The translations under genes were made by a program, and so were the position numbers. From NCBI GenBank assembly GCA_964528795.1, contig CAZGUY010000001.1, positions 1 to 64,000 on the forward strand: 64,000 bases of DNA, read 5' to 3'. The notes beneath the pieces were generated by a model that saw nothing but the letters and a program-made list of their open reading frames with translations, was not told where the DNA came from and made no database searches. The DNA comes from DATFJC01 sp964528795. GTDB lineage: Bacteria > Patescibacteriota > Patescibacteriia > UBA2591 > UBA6264. Below, one piece after another: positions 32,164-40,375 of the stretch. The first letter of the stretch is position 1; every line of letters begins with the position of its first letter.

Positions 32164-33540
32164 ATGTATAAGAAAATCTTTAATATTAAATTATTCCTTA
32201 TTGTTTTAGTGGGTGTATTTTTAGTTACTTCTGGTTTAGGTTGTAAAGGGGGTATGTCTGAAGAAGATTTAGATCCAGTAAATTTAGTTTATTGGAGAAC
32301 GGAAGATGAAAGGGGCGATTTTTCTTCTATAATTAATGGTTTTCAGGATTTATATCCTAATATCTCAATTACTTACAAACAAATTAAAAAAGAAGAGTAT
32401 TCTCAAAAACTTTTAGAAGCTTGGGCTGAAGATAAAGGACCTGATATATTTTCCATTCCTAATACTTGGCTTGGTAAATATAAAGGAAAAATTGTACATT
32501 TACCTTTAAATTCTCAATTTAGTCTTCCTAAAAAAATAAAAGTGGGAGATATCAAAAAGACTAAAAAAATAGTTAAAGAACCAGTAAAAGTTCCCAGTTT
32601 AAGAAATTTACAAAAAAGATATGTCGGAACTGTATTTGAAAATATTTTAGAAGATCAAGAAAAATTATATGGCTTGCCTTTATCTTTAGATACTATAGTA
32701 ATGTATTATAATAGAGATATTTTAGATAGTAACGGTATCCCAACTGTTCCTAGTACCTGGCGTGAATTTGTTAATGATGTAAAATTATTAACTCTTCAAG
32801 ATAGAAATGGTAATTTTATTCAAAGTGGTACTGCTTTAGGTTCAGCAACAAATATAGAATATTCAACTGATATTTTGTCTTTACTTATGATGCAAAATGG
32901 AGCTTCAATGGTTAATGAATCCGGCCAAGCTAATTTTGATAGATCCCTACCTAGTGATAGAAGTTATTATCCTGGCCAAGAGGCTATGGATTTTTATACA
33001 AGTTTTTCAAATCCAGCTCAAGCAAGATATAGTTGGAATCAAAACATGCCTAATGCTTTTGATACTTTTATTAGTGGCAGATTAGGTTTTTTATTTGGTT
33101 ATTCTGATTATTTAAAAAAAATTAAACAGCAAGCACCTAAACTTAATTTTGATATTGCACAAGTGCCTCAAATTAGCGATTCTTTAAAAAATATTAATTA
33201 TGCTAAATTTCCAATTGAGGTAGTTTCTAAAACAAGCTCTCACCAAAGAGAGGCTTGGGCTTTTCTTTTGTACGCTAGTCAACAAGACAATGTTAAATCC
33301 TATTTAGATAAAGCAAAAAGACCCACTGCTCACAGACAGCTTATAGAAGATCAATTAGAAGACTTTGATTTAGCTCCTTTTGCAAATCAAGTTTTAACAG
33401 CTCAAAGTTGGTATAAAGGATTAAATTATGATTTAGTAAAAGAAACTTTTAATAGTATGATTAATTCTGTTATTACAGGCCAGAAATCCGTTAGAGAAGC
33501 AATTAGTTATGGGGTAGATAAAATAAATTTGACTTATTAA
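32164..33540 (+). CDS. Extracellular solute-binding lipoprotein (sugar ABC type)
   Basis: 458 aa. Signal peptide with lipobox LGC, Cys at 27 (FLVTSGLGCKGG), so it should be lipid-anchored after LspA processing. The mature part has the periplasmic-binding fold: VNLVYWRTEDERGDFSSIINGFQDLYPNISITYKQIKKEEYSQKL, LYGLPLSLDTIVMYYNRDILDSNGIPTVPSTWREF, and FISGRLGFLFGYSDY, as in family 1 (maltose-type) binding proteins. Its permease and ATPase genes are absent here. It sits between tyrS and pilin genes, so it may have a different role such as surface sensing or adhesion. That role is inference. Confidence 0.85.
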   Translation: MYKKIFNIKLFLIVLVGVFLVTSGLGCKGGMSEEDLDPVNLVYWRTEDERGDFSSIINGFQDLYPNISITYKQIKKEEYSQKLLEAWAEDKGPDIFSIPNTWLGKYKGKIVHLPLNSQFSLPKKIKVGDIKKTKKIVKEPVKVPSLRNLQKRYVGTVFENILEDQEKLYGLPLSLDTIVMYYNRDILDSNGIPTVPSTWREFVNDVKLLTLQDRNGNFIQSGTALGSATNIEYSTDILSLLMMQNGASMVNESGQANFDRSLPSDRSYYPGQEAMDFYTSFSNPAQARYSWNQNMPNAFDTFISGRLGFLFGYSDYLKKIKQQAPKLNFDIAQVPQISDSLKNINYAKFPIEVVSKTSSHQREAWAFLLYASQQDNVKSYLDKAKRPTAHRQLIEDQLEDFDLAPFANQVLTAQSWYKGLNYDLVKETFNSMINSVITGQKSVREAISYGVDKINLTY

Positions 33541-33541
33541 T

Positions 33542-34233
33542 ATGAAAAAAGTATTTTTATTTACAATAATTATTAGTCTCTTTTTTCTTATATTCTTTCC
33601 TATAATAACAAAAGCAAAGAGTTATGAGATAGAAAGAGATTTAGGTAATGGTAGGATAAGTGGTTGTAATTATAAAGAAGGTCAAACTTGGGATTGTATG
33701 TGTCAGGGATCTAATCACGTTATTTGTAAAGTTGGTAATATTATATCTGATCCAATATGTGCTTGTTGTGGTGATTGTACATTAGATAATTTTATTGGTA
33801 TTGGAGTAAATCTTGCNNNNNNNNNNNNNNNNNNNNNNNNNNNNNNNNNNNNNNNNNNNNNNNNNNNNNNNNNNNNNNNNNNNNNNNNNNNNNNNNNNNN
33901 NNNNNNNNNNNNNNNNCTTGTTGTGGTGATTGTACATTAGATAATTTTATTGGTATTGGAGTAAATCTTGCCAATCTAATTTTTAAATATTTAGGAGTAG
34001 TAGCTCTAGTTCTATTTGTGGTTGGGGGTGTAGTTTGGATCACGTCAGGTGGGAGTAAAGAAAGAATAAAAACAGGTAAAAATATTTTAAAGAATGCTTT
34101 AATCGGCCTTGCTGTAATAATAGCAGCTAATTTAATTGTAAGATTTGTGACAGAAGTTTTTGGGGTTGAAGAAAGTTATTTACAAGATTTAAACCCAGCT
34201 GAACAAACTGAAGATCAACAAAGTCAAGAGTAA
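33542..34233 (+). CDS. TrbC/VirB2-like pilin with Cys-rich N-terminal domain (false gap inside)
   Basis: It begins with a signal peptide (VFLFTIIISLFFLIFFPIITKAKS), then a Cys-rich domain (SGCNYKEGQTWDCMC, CACCGDC), then the two membrane segments of a VirB2-like subunit with VGGVVWITSGGSKERIKTGKNILKNALIGLAVIIAANLIVRF. Merging the 55-nt duplicated ends on either side of the 100 N restores a single frame of about 178 aa, so no sequence need be missing. Paralogues at 34256, 34755, 35151 and 58753 share the W-x-T-x-GG block. Pilin-like subunits of this type form the T4SS pilus or membrane pore. One base separates it from the lipoprotein gene. Confidence 0.75.
33817..33916. other. Scaffold gap (100 N), probably artefactual
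   Basis: The 55 bases ending at 33816 are identical to the 55 starting at 33917. Collapsing them closes the gap in frame. Confidence 0.9.
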
Positions 34234-34255
34234 TAAAAAATAATTTTGATATTTT

Positions 34256-34606
34256 ATGAAATTTAAAAAAACGATTTATACTTTAGTTATTTTTTCTCTT
34301 ATAATTACTCCTTTTTTAGTATTTGCTCAAGGAACTCAAACTGCTCGAACAAACTTACCTCAACCTTTAGGAGGTAAAAATATATCAGGGGTAGCAGCGG
34401 ATATAATTCAAACTCTTTTAGGATTAGTAGGAGTACTAGCTTTAGTAATGTTTATATATGGAGGAATAATGTGGATGACATCAGGTGGAAGTAAAGATAA
34501 GATAGAAAAAGGGAAAAAGACTATTATTTGGGCTGTTTTAGGTTTAGGAATTGTATTTTTTAGTTATGCAATTTTAGATTTTGTTCTAGGTTCGCTTATT
34601 CAATAG
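34256..34606 (+). CDS. TrbC/VirB2-like pilin subunit
   Basis: 116 aa. Signal peptide TIYTLVIFSLIITPFLVFAQ, a short polar stretch ending GGKNISGVAADIIQTLLGLV, then TM1 with MFIYGGIMWMTSGGSKDKIEKGKKT and TM2 IIWAVLGLGIVFFSYAILDFVLGSL. The W-M-T-S-G-G turn and the basic loop are diagnostic of this pilin-like group. It follows the Cys-rich pilin by 22 bases, and its stop at 34606 is close to the promoter for the next two pilins. A role in the T4SS-like pilus is inferred from the family and from the machinery at 50-58 kb. Confidence 0.8.
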   Translation: MKFKKTIYTLVIFSLIITPFLVFAQGTQTARTNLPQPLGGKNISGVAADIIQTLLGLVGVLALVMFIYGGIMWMTSGGSKDKIEKGKKTIIWAVLGLGIVFFSYAILDFVLGSLIQ

Positions 34607-34625
34607 TTAGTTGTGGATAAAGTTT

Positions 34626-34654
34626 TTGACAACTACCTTTTATAGTATTATAAT
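34626..34654 (+). promoter_or_regulatory. Consensus promoter of the two-pilin unit
   Basis: TTGACA (34626-34631), 17-base spacer, TATAAT (34649-34654), a perfect match. The leader of about 94 nt contains CCTCTTAATAGAGG, a small hairpin whose right arm overlaps GAGGAG. That sits too far (over 20 bases) from ATG for a normal ribosome site and may be regulatory. Confidence 0.8.
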
Positions 34655-34754
34655 TAATTTTGTAGTCTCACATGCAATTTTCTTTTTTTAAAGAAAAAAG
34701 CAACTCAAGGTCGTTACCTCTTAATAGAGGAGTTAAAATTTTAAATTTAAACTT

Positions 34755-35132
34755 ATGAAAAAAGTAACAAAAATTATAAGTTCAGTAGCAGTCTTAGGGT
34801 TACTTTTAATGCCTGTAGTTGCTTCTGCTCAACTTAATTTAGGAAATCAAACCTTAAACAACGTTAGTGGTAATGTTGGCTACAACACAGGTCAACAATT
34901 ACCCGAAACTATCGGTAACATTATAAAGGTTATTATTGGTCTTATTGGTCTTATTGCTTTGGTAATTTTCATAGCTGGTGGTTTTCTTTGGATGACAGCA
35001 GGTGGAGACGAGGATCAGATCAAAAAAGCCAAATCTCTTATGAAAAATGCTGTTATCGGTATTGCTATTGTTGTATTAGCTTACGCTGCCACAAGCTTTA
35101 TAATTGGGAGATTAATCACGGTAAGTCAATAA
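34755..35132 (+). CDS. TrbC/VirB2-like pilin subunit
   Basis: 125 aa. Signal peptide ends VVASAQLNLG. The two membrane segments flank IAGGFLWMTAGGDEDQIKKAKSLMKNAVIGIAIVVLAYAATSFIIG, the family core. The strong promoter ahead of it and the compact two-gene unit (19 bases to the next pilin, then a terminator) suggest it is an abundant structural subunit. It may be the major pilin, with its paralogues as minor or alternative ones. That ranking is inference from the promoter only. Confidence 0.8.
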   Translation: MKKVTKIISSVAVLGLLLMPVVASAQLNLGNQTLNNVSGNVGYNTGQQLPETIGNIIKVIIGLIGLIALVIFIAGGFLWMTAGGDEDQIKKAKSLMKNAVIGIAIVVLAYAATSFIIGRLITVSQ

Positions 35133-35150
35133 AAATAATTTTGTTTTGAT

Positions 35151-35567
35151 ATGATGACTTTGAGAAAGGGTGTAAAAGTCACTCTTATAACTATTGTTTT
35201 ATTGGGTGTTTTTTTAACCCCCGTGATTGCTAACGCTCAAATGCAAGAGTTAAATGATGTAGCAGAGCAGTCAGGTTTAAAAGGAGAAGGCTCTGAAACT
35301 GACTTAATGACAATAATAGCAAATCTTATTAATGTCGTATTAGGATTAGTAGGAGTAATACTTTTAATTCTTTTCATATATGCTGGCTTTTTATGGATGA
35401 CTGCAGGTGGAGACAGTGATCAGGTTAAGAAAGCTAAATCAATCTTTAAGAATGCTATTATAGGGCTTTTAATAGTAGTATTGTCTTATGCAATAAGCAG
35501 CTTTGTGATTAATAGAATGAGTTCAGTTAGTGGGGGCTCTCAAGAAACACCGCAAGAAGATACGTAA
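35151..35567 (+). CDS. TrbC/VirB2-like pilin subunit
   Basis: 138 aa. Signal peptide ends PVIANAQMQE. A short acidic segment (LKGEGSETD) leads to TM1-turn-TM2 with LFIYAGFLWMTAGGDSDQVKKAKSIFKNAIIGLLIVVLSYAISSFVINR, and the tail is Ser/Gly/Glu-rich. It is closely similar to the preceding gene (GDSDQVKKAKS against GDEDQIKKAKS), so local duplication is likely. It ends the transcript before the terminator at 35593. Confidence 0.8.
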   Translation: MMTLRKGVKVTLITIVLLGVFLTPVIANAQMQELNDVAEQSGLKGEGSETDLMTIIANLINVVLGLVGVILLILFIYAGFLWMTAGGDSDQVKKAKSIFKNAIIGLLIVVLSYAISSFVINRMSSVSGGSQETPQEDT

Positions 35568-35592
35568 TAGTTTATTTGTAAAATTATACATA

Positions 35593-35632
35593 AAAAACCT
35601 CTTTTGTTTTTTGCAAAAGAGGTTTTTATTTT
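35593..35632 (+). terminator. Intrinsic terminator of the pilin unit
   Basis: AAAAACCTCTTTTG (35593-35606) pairs with CAAAAGAGGTTTTT (35614-35627), a 14-bp stem ending in T's. It is probably shared with the convergent GT-C gene. Confidence 0.88.
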
Positions 35633-35646
35633 CTTAAAATTAAATT

Positions 35647-37233
35647 TTATTCTATTTTGTAAATATTTGCATTAGGGCTGGTGTAGATTTGTTTAAGACC
35701 AGCTTTTTTGTATAATTTGTCAAAATCTTTATCTTGCTTTTTATCAGAGATAATATAAGAAGCATTAAAGTTATTTTTTAATGTATTATTTAATTCTTTA
35801 GGGTTAACTTTTTTATCATGGATTTTTTCCCAAACTTTGTATTTTTCTTCATTGCTTACATAAAAGAAGTTTTGGTCTAAGCCGTTAATGTAATAGTTTT
35901 TATGGTTAAAATAAAAGAGCCTTGGAAACATGTCCCAACTTTGATGATATACTATTTCACCTGGTTTTGAATTGTTTTTTAACCAATTTAAAGGGCTTTG
36001 GAGGTGAGATATATTTTCTGATTTTTGGTATGATTTATAAGGTCTTAAAATGCCAGAACTTATATAAAAACCCATAAAAAAGATCGTTACAAAGATTAAA
36101 ATAATACTTGAAATACTATAAGTTTCTTTTTGGCTGGAGTCAAAGAAGTTGTAAATATCAGATTTAATTTTTTTCCAATTTGTCAGTTGAATAATTTGAG
36201 AAAACATTACAGCCGAGAAAATAACAGCTAAAGGGATAAAATAATCTATATTGCGTTGACTTTTTAAGGTGTAAAAAAAGAAAAATATAGATAAAAGCAT
36301 TAAAAACCATTCTCTAACTTTTTGTTTTTTATTTTTTATAATAAACCAAGAAATTGAAATGAGCCAAGTTAATAGAACAGGTAAAACATTTACTAGTAAA
36401 TCAAAAAAATCAGGTGGATACCATTCTCCACCAATAGCTACATTAGAAGTGCCTAAAATAGCTATTTGAATAGTTTGAAAATAATAAAATGGAAATGTTT
36501 TAGGAAAATAAGGATTTATAATTAACCCCAATACAATTCCAATTCCAGAAAATAAAAATAGTTTTAAATTTTTTAAACAAAATAATTTTTTAAATGATTT
36601 ATTTTTTATTGCGTAAGATAAAATATAAATTAAGACAGCGATAAGAATTAAAGGCCAAGCTCCGTAAAACCAAACATATAAAAAGGAAACAATTAGTAAG
36701 AGAAAATATTTCTTTTTTAAAATAGTATAAATACCTGCAATTAAAAATATTAAAGAAATAGCTGGAGCCCTAATCAATGAAAGTCTACTTATAAAAGAAG
36801 ATATCGTTAAAAGACTAAATGTCCAAAATAATGGTATTTTTGTTTTGGACTTTTTTAAAAATAAAAAGAACATTAAAAAAAATAAAGCTGCTAAAAAAGC
36901 AGTTGCTATTTTTGTTTTTAAAATAGGTTCCAATTCAGTTGAAATTGGTCCTAAATTTTTTGGACTTGGTATTTTTAAAAAAAGACTTAAAATTCCATGG
37001 TATCCAAAATGATGGTCAACAAAAAGTTTGCTATAAGTTGTAAATTGGGTCCAAGGAAAATCTTTAATTAAGCCTTGTTTTTCTATGAGTTGAGCTATTT
37101 TAGCATGATAAAAACTATCAGCCCCGACAATATTAGCAGGGGAAACAATACATAAAAAAACAATGAAACATATAGCAAAAACTAAAAGCCCGAGAAAAGG
37201 AGCTTTTTTAAAATTTATTTTTTTAAGATTCAT
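35647..37233 (-). CDS. GT-C type polytopic glycosyltransferase-like membrane protein
   Basis: 528 aa, about eleven membrane helices and a soluble C-terminal domain (about 400-528). Between TM1 and TM2 is GADSFYHAKIAQLIEKQGLIKDFPWTQFTTYSKLFVDHHFGYH, where D-S-F-Y-H-A and the DHHFGYH block resemble the first-loop motifs of STT3/oligosaccharyltransferase-like GT-C enzymes. Such enzymes use lipid-linked sugar donors on the outer face of the membrane. The C-terminal part (PGEIVYHQSWDMFPRLFY) resembles the extracellular domain of such proteins. It overlaps the isomerase gene by 11 bases. The substrate is unknown. Confidence 0.65.
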   Translation of the reverse strand: MNLKKINFKKAPFLGLLVFAICFIVFLCIVSPANIVGADSFYHAKIAQLIEKQGLIKDFPWTQFTTYSKLFVDHHFGYHGILSLFLKIPSPKNLGPISTELEPILKTKIATAFLAALFFLMFFLFLKKSKTKIPLFWTFSLLTISSFISRLSLIRAPAISLIFLIAGIYTILKKKYFLLLIVSFLYVWFYGAWPLILIAVLIYILSYAIKNKSFKKLFCLKNLKLFLFSGIGIVLGLIINPYFPKTFPFYYFQTIQIAILGTSNVAIGGEWYPPDFFDLLVNVLPVLLTWLISISWFIIKNKKQKVREWFLMLLSIFFFFYTLKSQRNIDYFIPLAVIFSAVMFSQIIQLTNWKKIKSDIYNFFDSSQKETYSISSIILIFVTIFFMGFYISSGILRPYKSYQKSENISHLQSPLNWLKNNSKPGEIVYHQSWDMFPRLFYFNHKNYYINGLDQNFFYVSNEEKYKVWEKIHDKKVNPKELNNTLKNNFNASYIISDKKQDKDFDKLYKKAGLKQIYTSPNANIYKIE

Positions 37234-38275
37234 ATATTTTCTTTTTGGCTTTTGTTATTTTTTCAATCGGGGTTGGATCATTTTCTTCTAATATAGCAAG
37301 GTAAAAGCTAGTCCAATCTACAAGACTAACTAATCCTAAAATTTGAGTAACTTTATCTTTAGCAAAATCAGGTATTTTTTGCCATCTCATTTTGTTATCC
37401 TTTAAAAGGTTAAAGAATTCTTGAATAGTTTTTTCAGTGTTTTTATGTTTTTTTATATTTTCAAATACTAAAAATACTATTTCATCTTTTAAACGCCAAG
37501 GGTGCTTAGCTTCAATTGAATTATGAATCATTTCAGGTAGACTTTCTGTATATGAAAATGTTTTACTATTTTCTGATATTTGAGTTTTAAAGCGGTTAGC
37601 TACTCCTTTTAACTCAGGAGTGGATACAATAATAGGTAAATGATCAAAAATAAAGTAAGCTAAATGCTTAGCTACGTTTATGTCAGTTGATTTGTCAGGA
37701 TAAAACATTTTATTAATTTCTTTTAATTTTGGAACAGAAGCGGTAATTGATAAATTAGAGACTAATTTTAATTTTTTTAATATTAAGCAGATAAAAGTTA
37801 AAGAATATCCAATATTTGTTCGGGAAGGTTTTTTAAAAGGAAATTCTAAATAGGGAATATTCTTATTTTGGGATATTTTCTCTAGTTTGCCATTGCTAGA
37901 AATAAAAACAGTTTTAGCTTTCTTTTTATTAGCTTGTTTGGCCATTTGAATTGTTTCGTTAGTATTACCAGAATGACTTACTACAATTACTAAAGTATTT
38001 TTACTAACCCAATGGGGTAAAAAGTAATCTTTATTAACAAACATTGGAAGTAAAAGGCTATCTTTTACAATATCATAAGCTATATCTCCAGAAATTGCTG
38101 AACCACCCATTCCGCAAACTAAAATATTCTCAATATTTTTAAAATTATCAGGTAATTCAAAATCGGCAAAAATATCTTTGGCTTTTGTTATTTGGTCAGG
38201 AAAATTTTTAAGAGTTTTTCTAAGATTTGATTTATCTACTTGTTTTATTTTTTGATTGTTTTTAAGTGATGGCAT
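37223..38275 (-). CDS. Bifunctional phosphoglucose/phosphomannose isomerase (SIS family)
   Basis: 350 aa. Two SIS domains: NILVCGMGGSAISGDIAYDIV...LVIVVSHSGNTNETIQMAKQA and later HLPIIVSTPELKGVANRFKTQISENSKTFSYTESLPEMIHNSIEA, the Glu/His block of the bifunctional Pgi/Pmi group. It interconverts glucose-6-P, fructose-6-P and mannose-6-P, feeding nucleotide-sugar synthesis. It lies directly upstream of the GT-C gene with an overlap, which supports a shared surface-sugar role. It could also relate to the GH130 mannoside genes at 4-7 kb. Confidence 0.85.
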   Translation of the reverse strand: MPSLKNNQKIKQVDKSNLRKTLKNFPDQITKAKDIFADFELPDNFKNIENILVCGMGGSAISGDIAYDIVKDSLLLPMFVNKDYFLPHWVSKNTLVIVVSHSGNTNETIQMAKQANKKKAKTVFISSNGKLEKISQNKNIPYLEFPFKKPSRTNIGYSLTFICLILKKLKLVSNLSITASVPKLKEINKMFYPDKSTDINVAKHLAYFIFDHLPIIVSTPELKGVANRFKTQISENSKTFSYTESLPEMIHNSIEAKHPWRLKDEIVFLVFENIKKHKNTEKTIQEFFNLLKDNKMRWQKIPDFAKDKVTQILGLVSLVDWTSFYLAILEENDPTPIEKITKAKKKIYES

Positions 38276-38303
38276 AAGTTTTTGTTAATTTATTTACACC
38301 AAT

Positions 38304-38332
38304 ATTTTAACATTTTCTGTCTTTATGGACAA
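38304..38332 (-). promoter_or_regulatory. Promoter of the isomerase operon
   Basis: TTGTCC (38332-38327), 17-base spacer, TAAAAT (38309-38304). It shares its -35 bases with the opposite promoter. Confidence 0.6.
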
Positions 38333-38354
38333 TGTCTGGTTTTTTTATTATAAT
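38326..38354 (+). promoter_or_regulatory. Promoter of yebC
   Basis: TGGACA (38326-38331), 17-base spacer, TATAAT (38349-38354). The -35 hexamer overlaps that of the divergent isomerase promoter. Confidence 0.65.
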
Positions 38355-38393
38355 AAAAAATAAGTAAGATAGATAAATTAATTTAATTAATAT

Positions 38394-39046
38394 ATGTCTG
38401 GACATTCTAAATGGCACAATATTAAACATACTAAAAATAAAAAAGACAAAAAAAGAAGTAAGCTTTTTGGTAAGCTTTCTTCTAAAATAGCTAATGCTGT
38501 AAGGCAAGGTGGGCCTGATCCTAATAAAAATTCCGATTTAGAATTTGCAATTGAAAAAGCAAAAAACAATAATATGCCAAAAGACACTATAAAAAGAGCT
38601 ATTAAAAGAGGTCAGGGTAAATTAGGCGGTAAAAAGAGTATGCAGGTTACTTATGAAGGATTTGGTCCAGGTGGAATTGGTATTATTATAAAAGCAACTA
38701 CTGATAATAAAAATAGAACTGTTGCTAATCTAAGAAAAGTATTTTCAAAACATGGTGGTAATTTAGGAGAAAAAAATTCTGTTTTATGGAAGTTCGAAAA
38801 AAGAGGCTACTTTGAAGTTTTAAATGATGAGTTAGAAAGTCAAGGTATAGATAGGGAAGAATTTGAATTAAACATTATTGATGCTGGAGTTAAAGACATT
38901 AAAGACAAAGGAGATAAATTAAAAATATATACTGAGCCAAAATCATTTAATAACGTAAAAGAAGAAATTGAAAAGCAAGATATTGATATAAAAGAAGAAA
39001 AGTTGGGTTGGTTTCCTAAGAATCCAAAAGGTATTGATGAAAATAA
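38394..39046 (+). CDS. yebC: YebC/PmpR family (TACO1-like) protein, 3' end in gap
   Basis: At least 217 aa. It opens MSGHSKWHNIKHTKNKKDKKRSKLFGKL, the family hallmark. Then come GGPDPNKNSDLEFAIEKAKNNNMPKDTIKRAIKRG, YEGFGPGGIGIIIKATTDNKNRTVANLR and KHGGNLGEKNSVLWKFEKRG. The last 20-30 residues are in the 100-N gap. Family members act as transcription regulators or, like TACO1, as ribosome-associated factors that help translate proline-rich stretches. The second role could matter for the Pro-Lys repeats in the neighbouring LysM protein. The gene is otherwise normal. Confidence 0.93.
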
Positions 39047-39146
39047 NNNNNNNNNNNNNNNNNNNNNNNNNNNNNNNNNNNNNNNNNNNNNNNNNNNNNN
39101 NNNNNNNNNNNNNNNNNNNNNNNNNNNNNNNNNNNNNNNNNNNNNN
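39047..39146. other. Scaffold gap (100 N) between yebC and the CHAP gene
   Basis: The flanks do not overlap. The ends of two convergent genes are lost, and possibly more. Confidence 0.95.
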
Positions 39147-40252
39147 GAATTATAATTTTCTACATAAGCAACATGACCATAAGCTTGGCAAAGCCAACTA
39201 GTACAAGTTAAGTACATTATAGCGCCAGGTTTAGGTTTATAACCAACTTGATAGCCTGCTTGTTTAGCATTGTAATACCAACTTTCAGCATTACCCCAAG
39301 AGGGCACACATTGTTTTTCTTCGCTAGCCCATTTGTAAGCAGCCCATGATGTACATTGTCTTGCAATAAATTTATGACAATTTGTAGTTTTCCACCAATC
39401 CCAGTAATTACTGTAATTATGAGTATTTTTAGTTTCCACATATTGTGGCTCTGGTTCTGGTTTAGGTTTAGGTTTTGGCTTAGGAGGAGGAGTACCATTA
39501 GGAACAATCAAATTTTGTCCTGGGGATATTTCATCCCCTACATTATTAAATTGAGAAATTTGACTTATAGAAGAATCATATTTTTCTGCAATATAAGATA
39601 AATTTTCTCCTTTTTCAACTTTATGAGTGACCCCATCAGTTGGTAAAATTTTAAGTTCTTGACCAGGTTTAATAACTGACCAAGCATTTAAATCATTCTC
39701 CCAAAGTATTGTTGACCAATAAAGGCCAAATTTATTTGCTATAGTAGAAACTGTATCGCCTGGCTTTACAGTATAAGTTTCTATTTTTGTTCTTGTTTTA
39801 GGGGCAGAAGCAGTGAAGTTTGTTTTAGGAGGAACAAGAGCTGCTCCTACAAAGTGATGAACTTCAGGATTAGATTCTTCTTTACGAGAAGCTATATTAA
39901 AATCAGACTCTTTTTGAGTCTGTTTTAAATTAGATACTTTTGGTAGGCCAGATTCAATAGTTAATTTAGTTAAACTAGCGCTTTGTTTAGCCTTATTTTG
40001 GTCTTGTGATTTCAAAGAAACCCCTGTTAAAACAAGGGCTAAAATTAAGGCTATATAAAAAGAATTTTTCACTTTGGGGAGTGAAATGTGGATATTTTTA
40101 ACTGATTTTACTATTATTGAGGTGTATTTTGATATATTAAAACCACTTAGATAAGATACAATATTATCTATGGTCCGATGGCAAATTTTACCAAGCTTTT
40201 TGGCTTGGTTTCTGGTTTGCCTGAAAAGTTTTTCAATGTTATTATTATTCAT
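39147..40252 (-). CDS. LysM-CHAP peptidoglycan hydrolase, C-terminus in gap
   Basis: About 368 aa visible. A cytoplasmic N-terminus of 60 or so residues and one membrane anchor (FYIALILALVLTGVSL) are followed by two LysM modules: YTVKPGDTVSTIANKFGLYWSTILWEND...IKPGQELKI and HKVEKGENLSYIAEKYDSSISQISQFN...ISPGQNLIV. A Pro-Lys-Glu linker (about 255-270) leads to a CHAP domain with the nucleophile in RQCTSWAAYKW and the His in YGHVAYVENYN. It should cut peptidoglycan at the cell surface. The -10 box is five bases before ATG. Extra Cys pairs in the CHAP domain (TCTSWLC) are unusual. Confidence 0.85.
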
Positions 40253-40257
40253 AAGTG

Positions 40258-40263
40258 ATTATA
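40258..40263 (-). promoter_or_regulatory. -10 box of the LysM-CHAP gene, near-leaderless
   Basis: Reverse-strand TATAAT lies five bases before ATG at 40252. No good -35 is seen at 16-18 bases. Confidence 0.4.
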
Positions 40264-40375
40264 AATATAACAAATTAAGAGATTTTTGCAATATTAGTTA
40301 TTCACAGTTAATCTTTTCCCTTTTTAAAGAGCTAAATAAGACTATTGGGTTTTAAATTTATAATTTATGTCCTTA

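Noticed and set aside
33542..34233. Two separate genes either side of the N run
   Set aside because: The identical 55-nt ends and matching frame after merging show one pilin gene.
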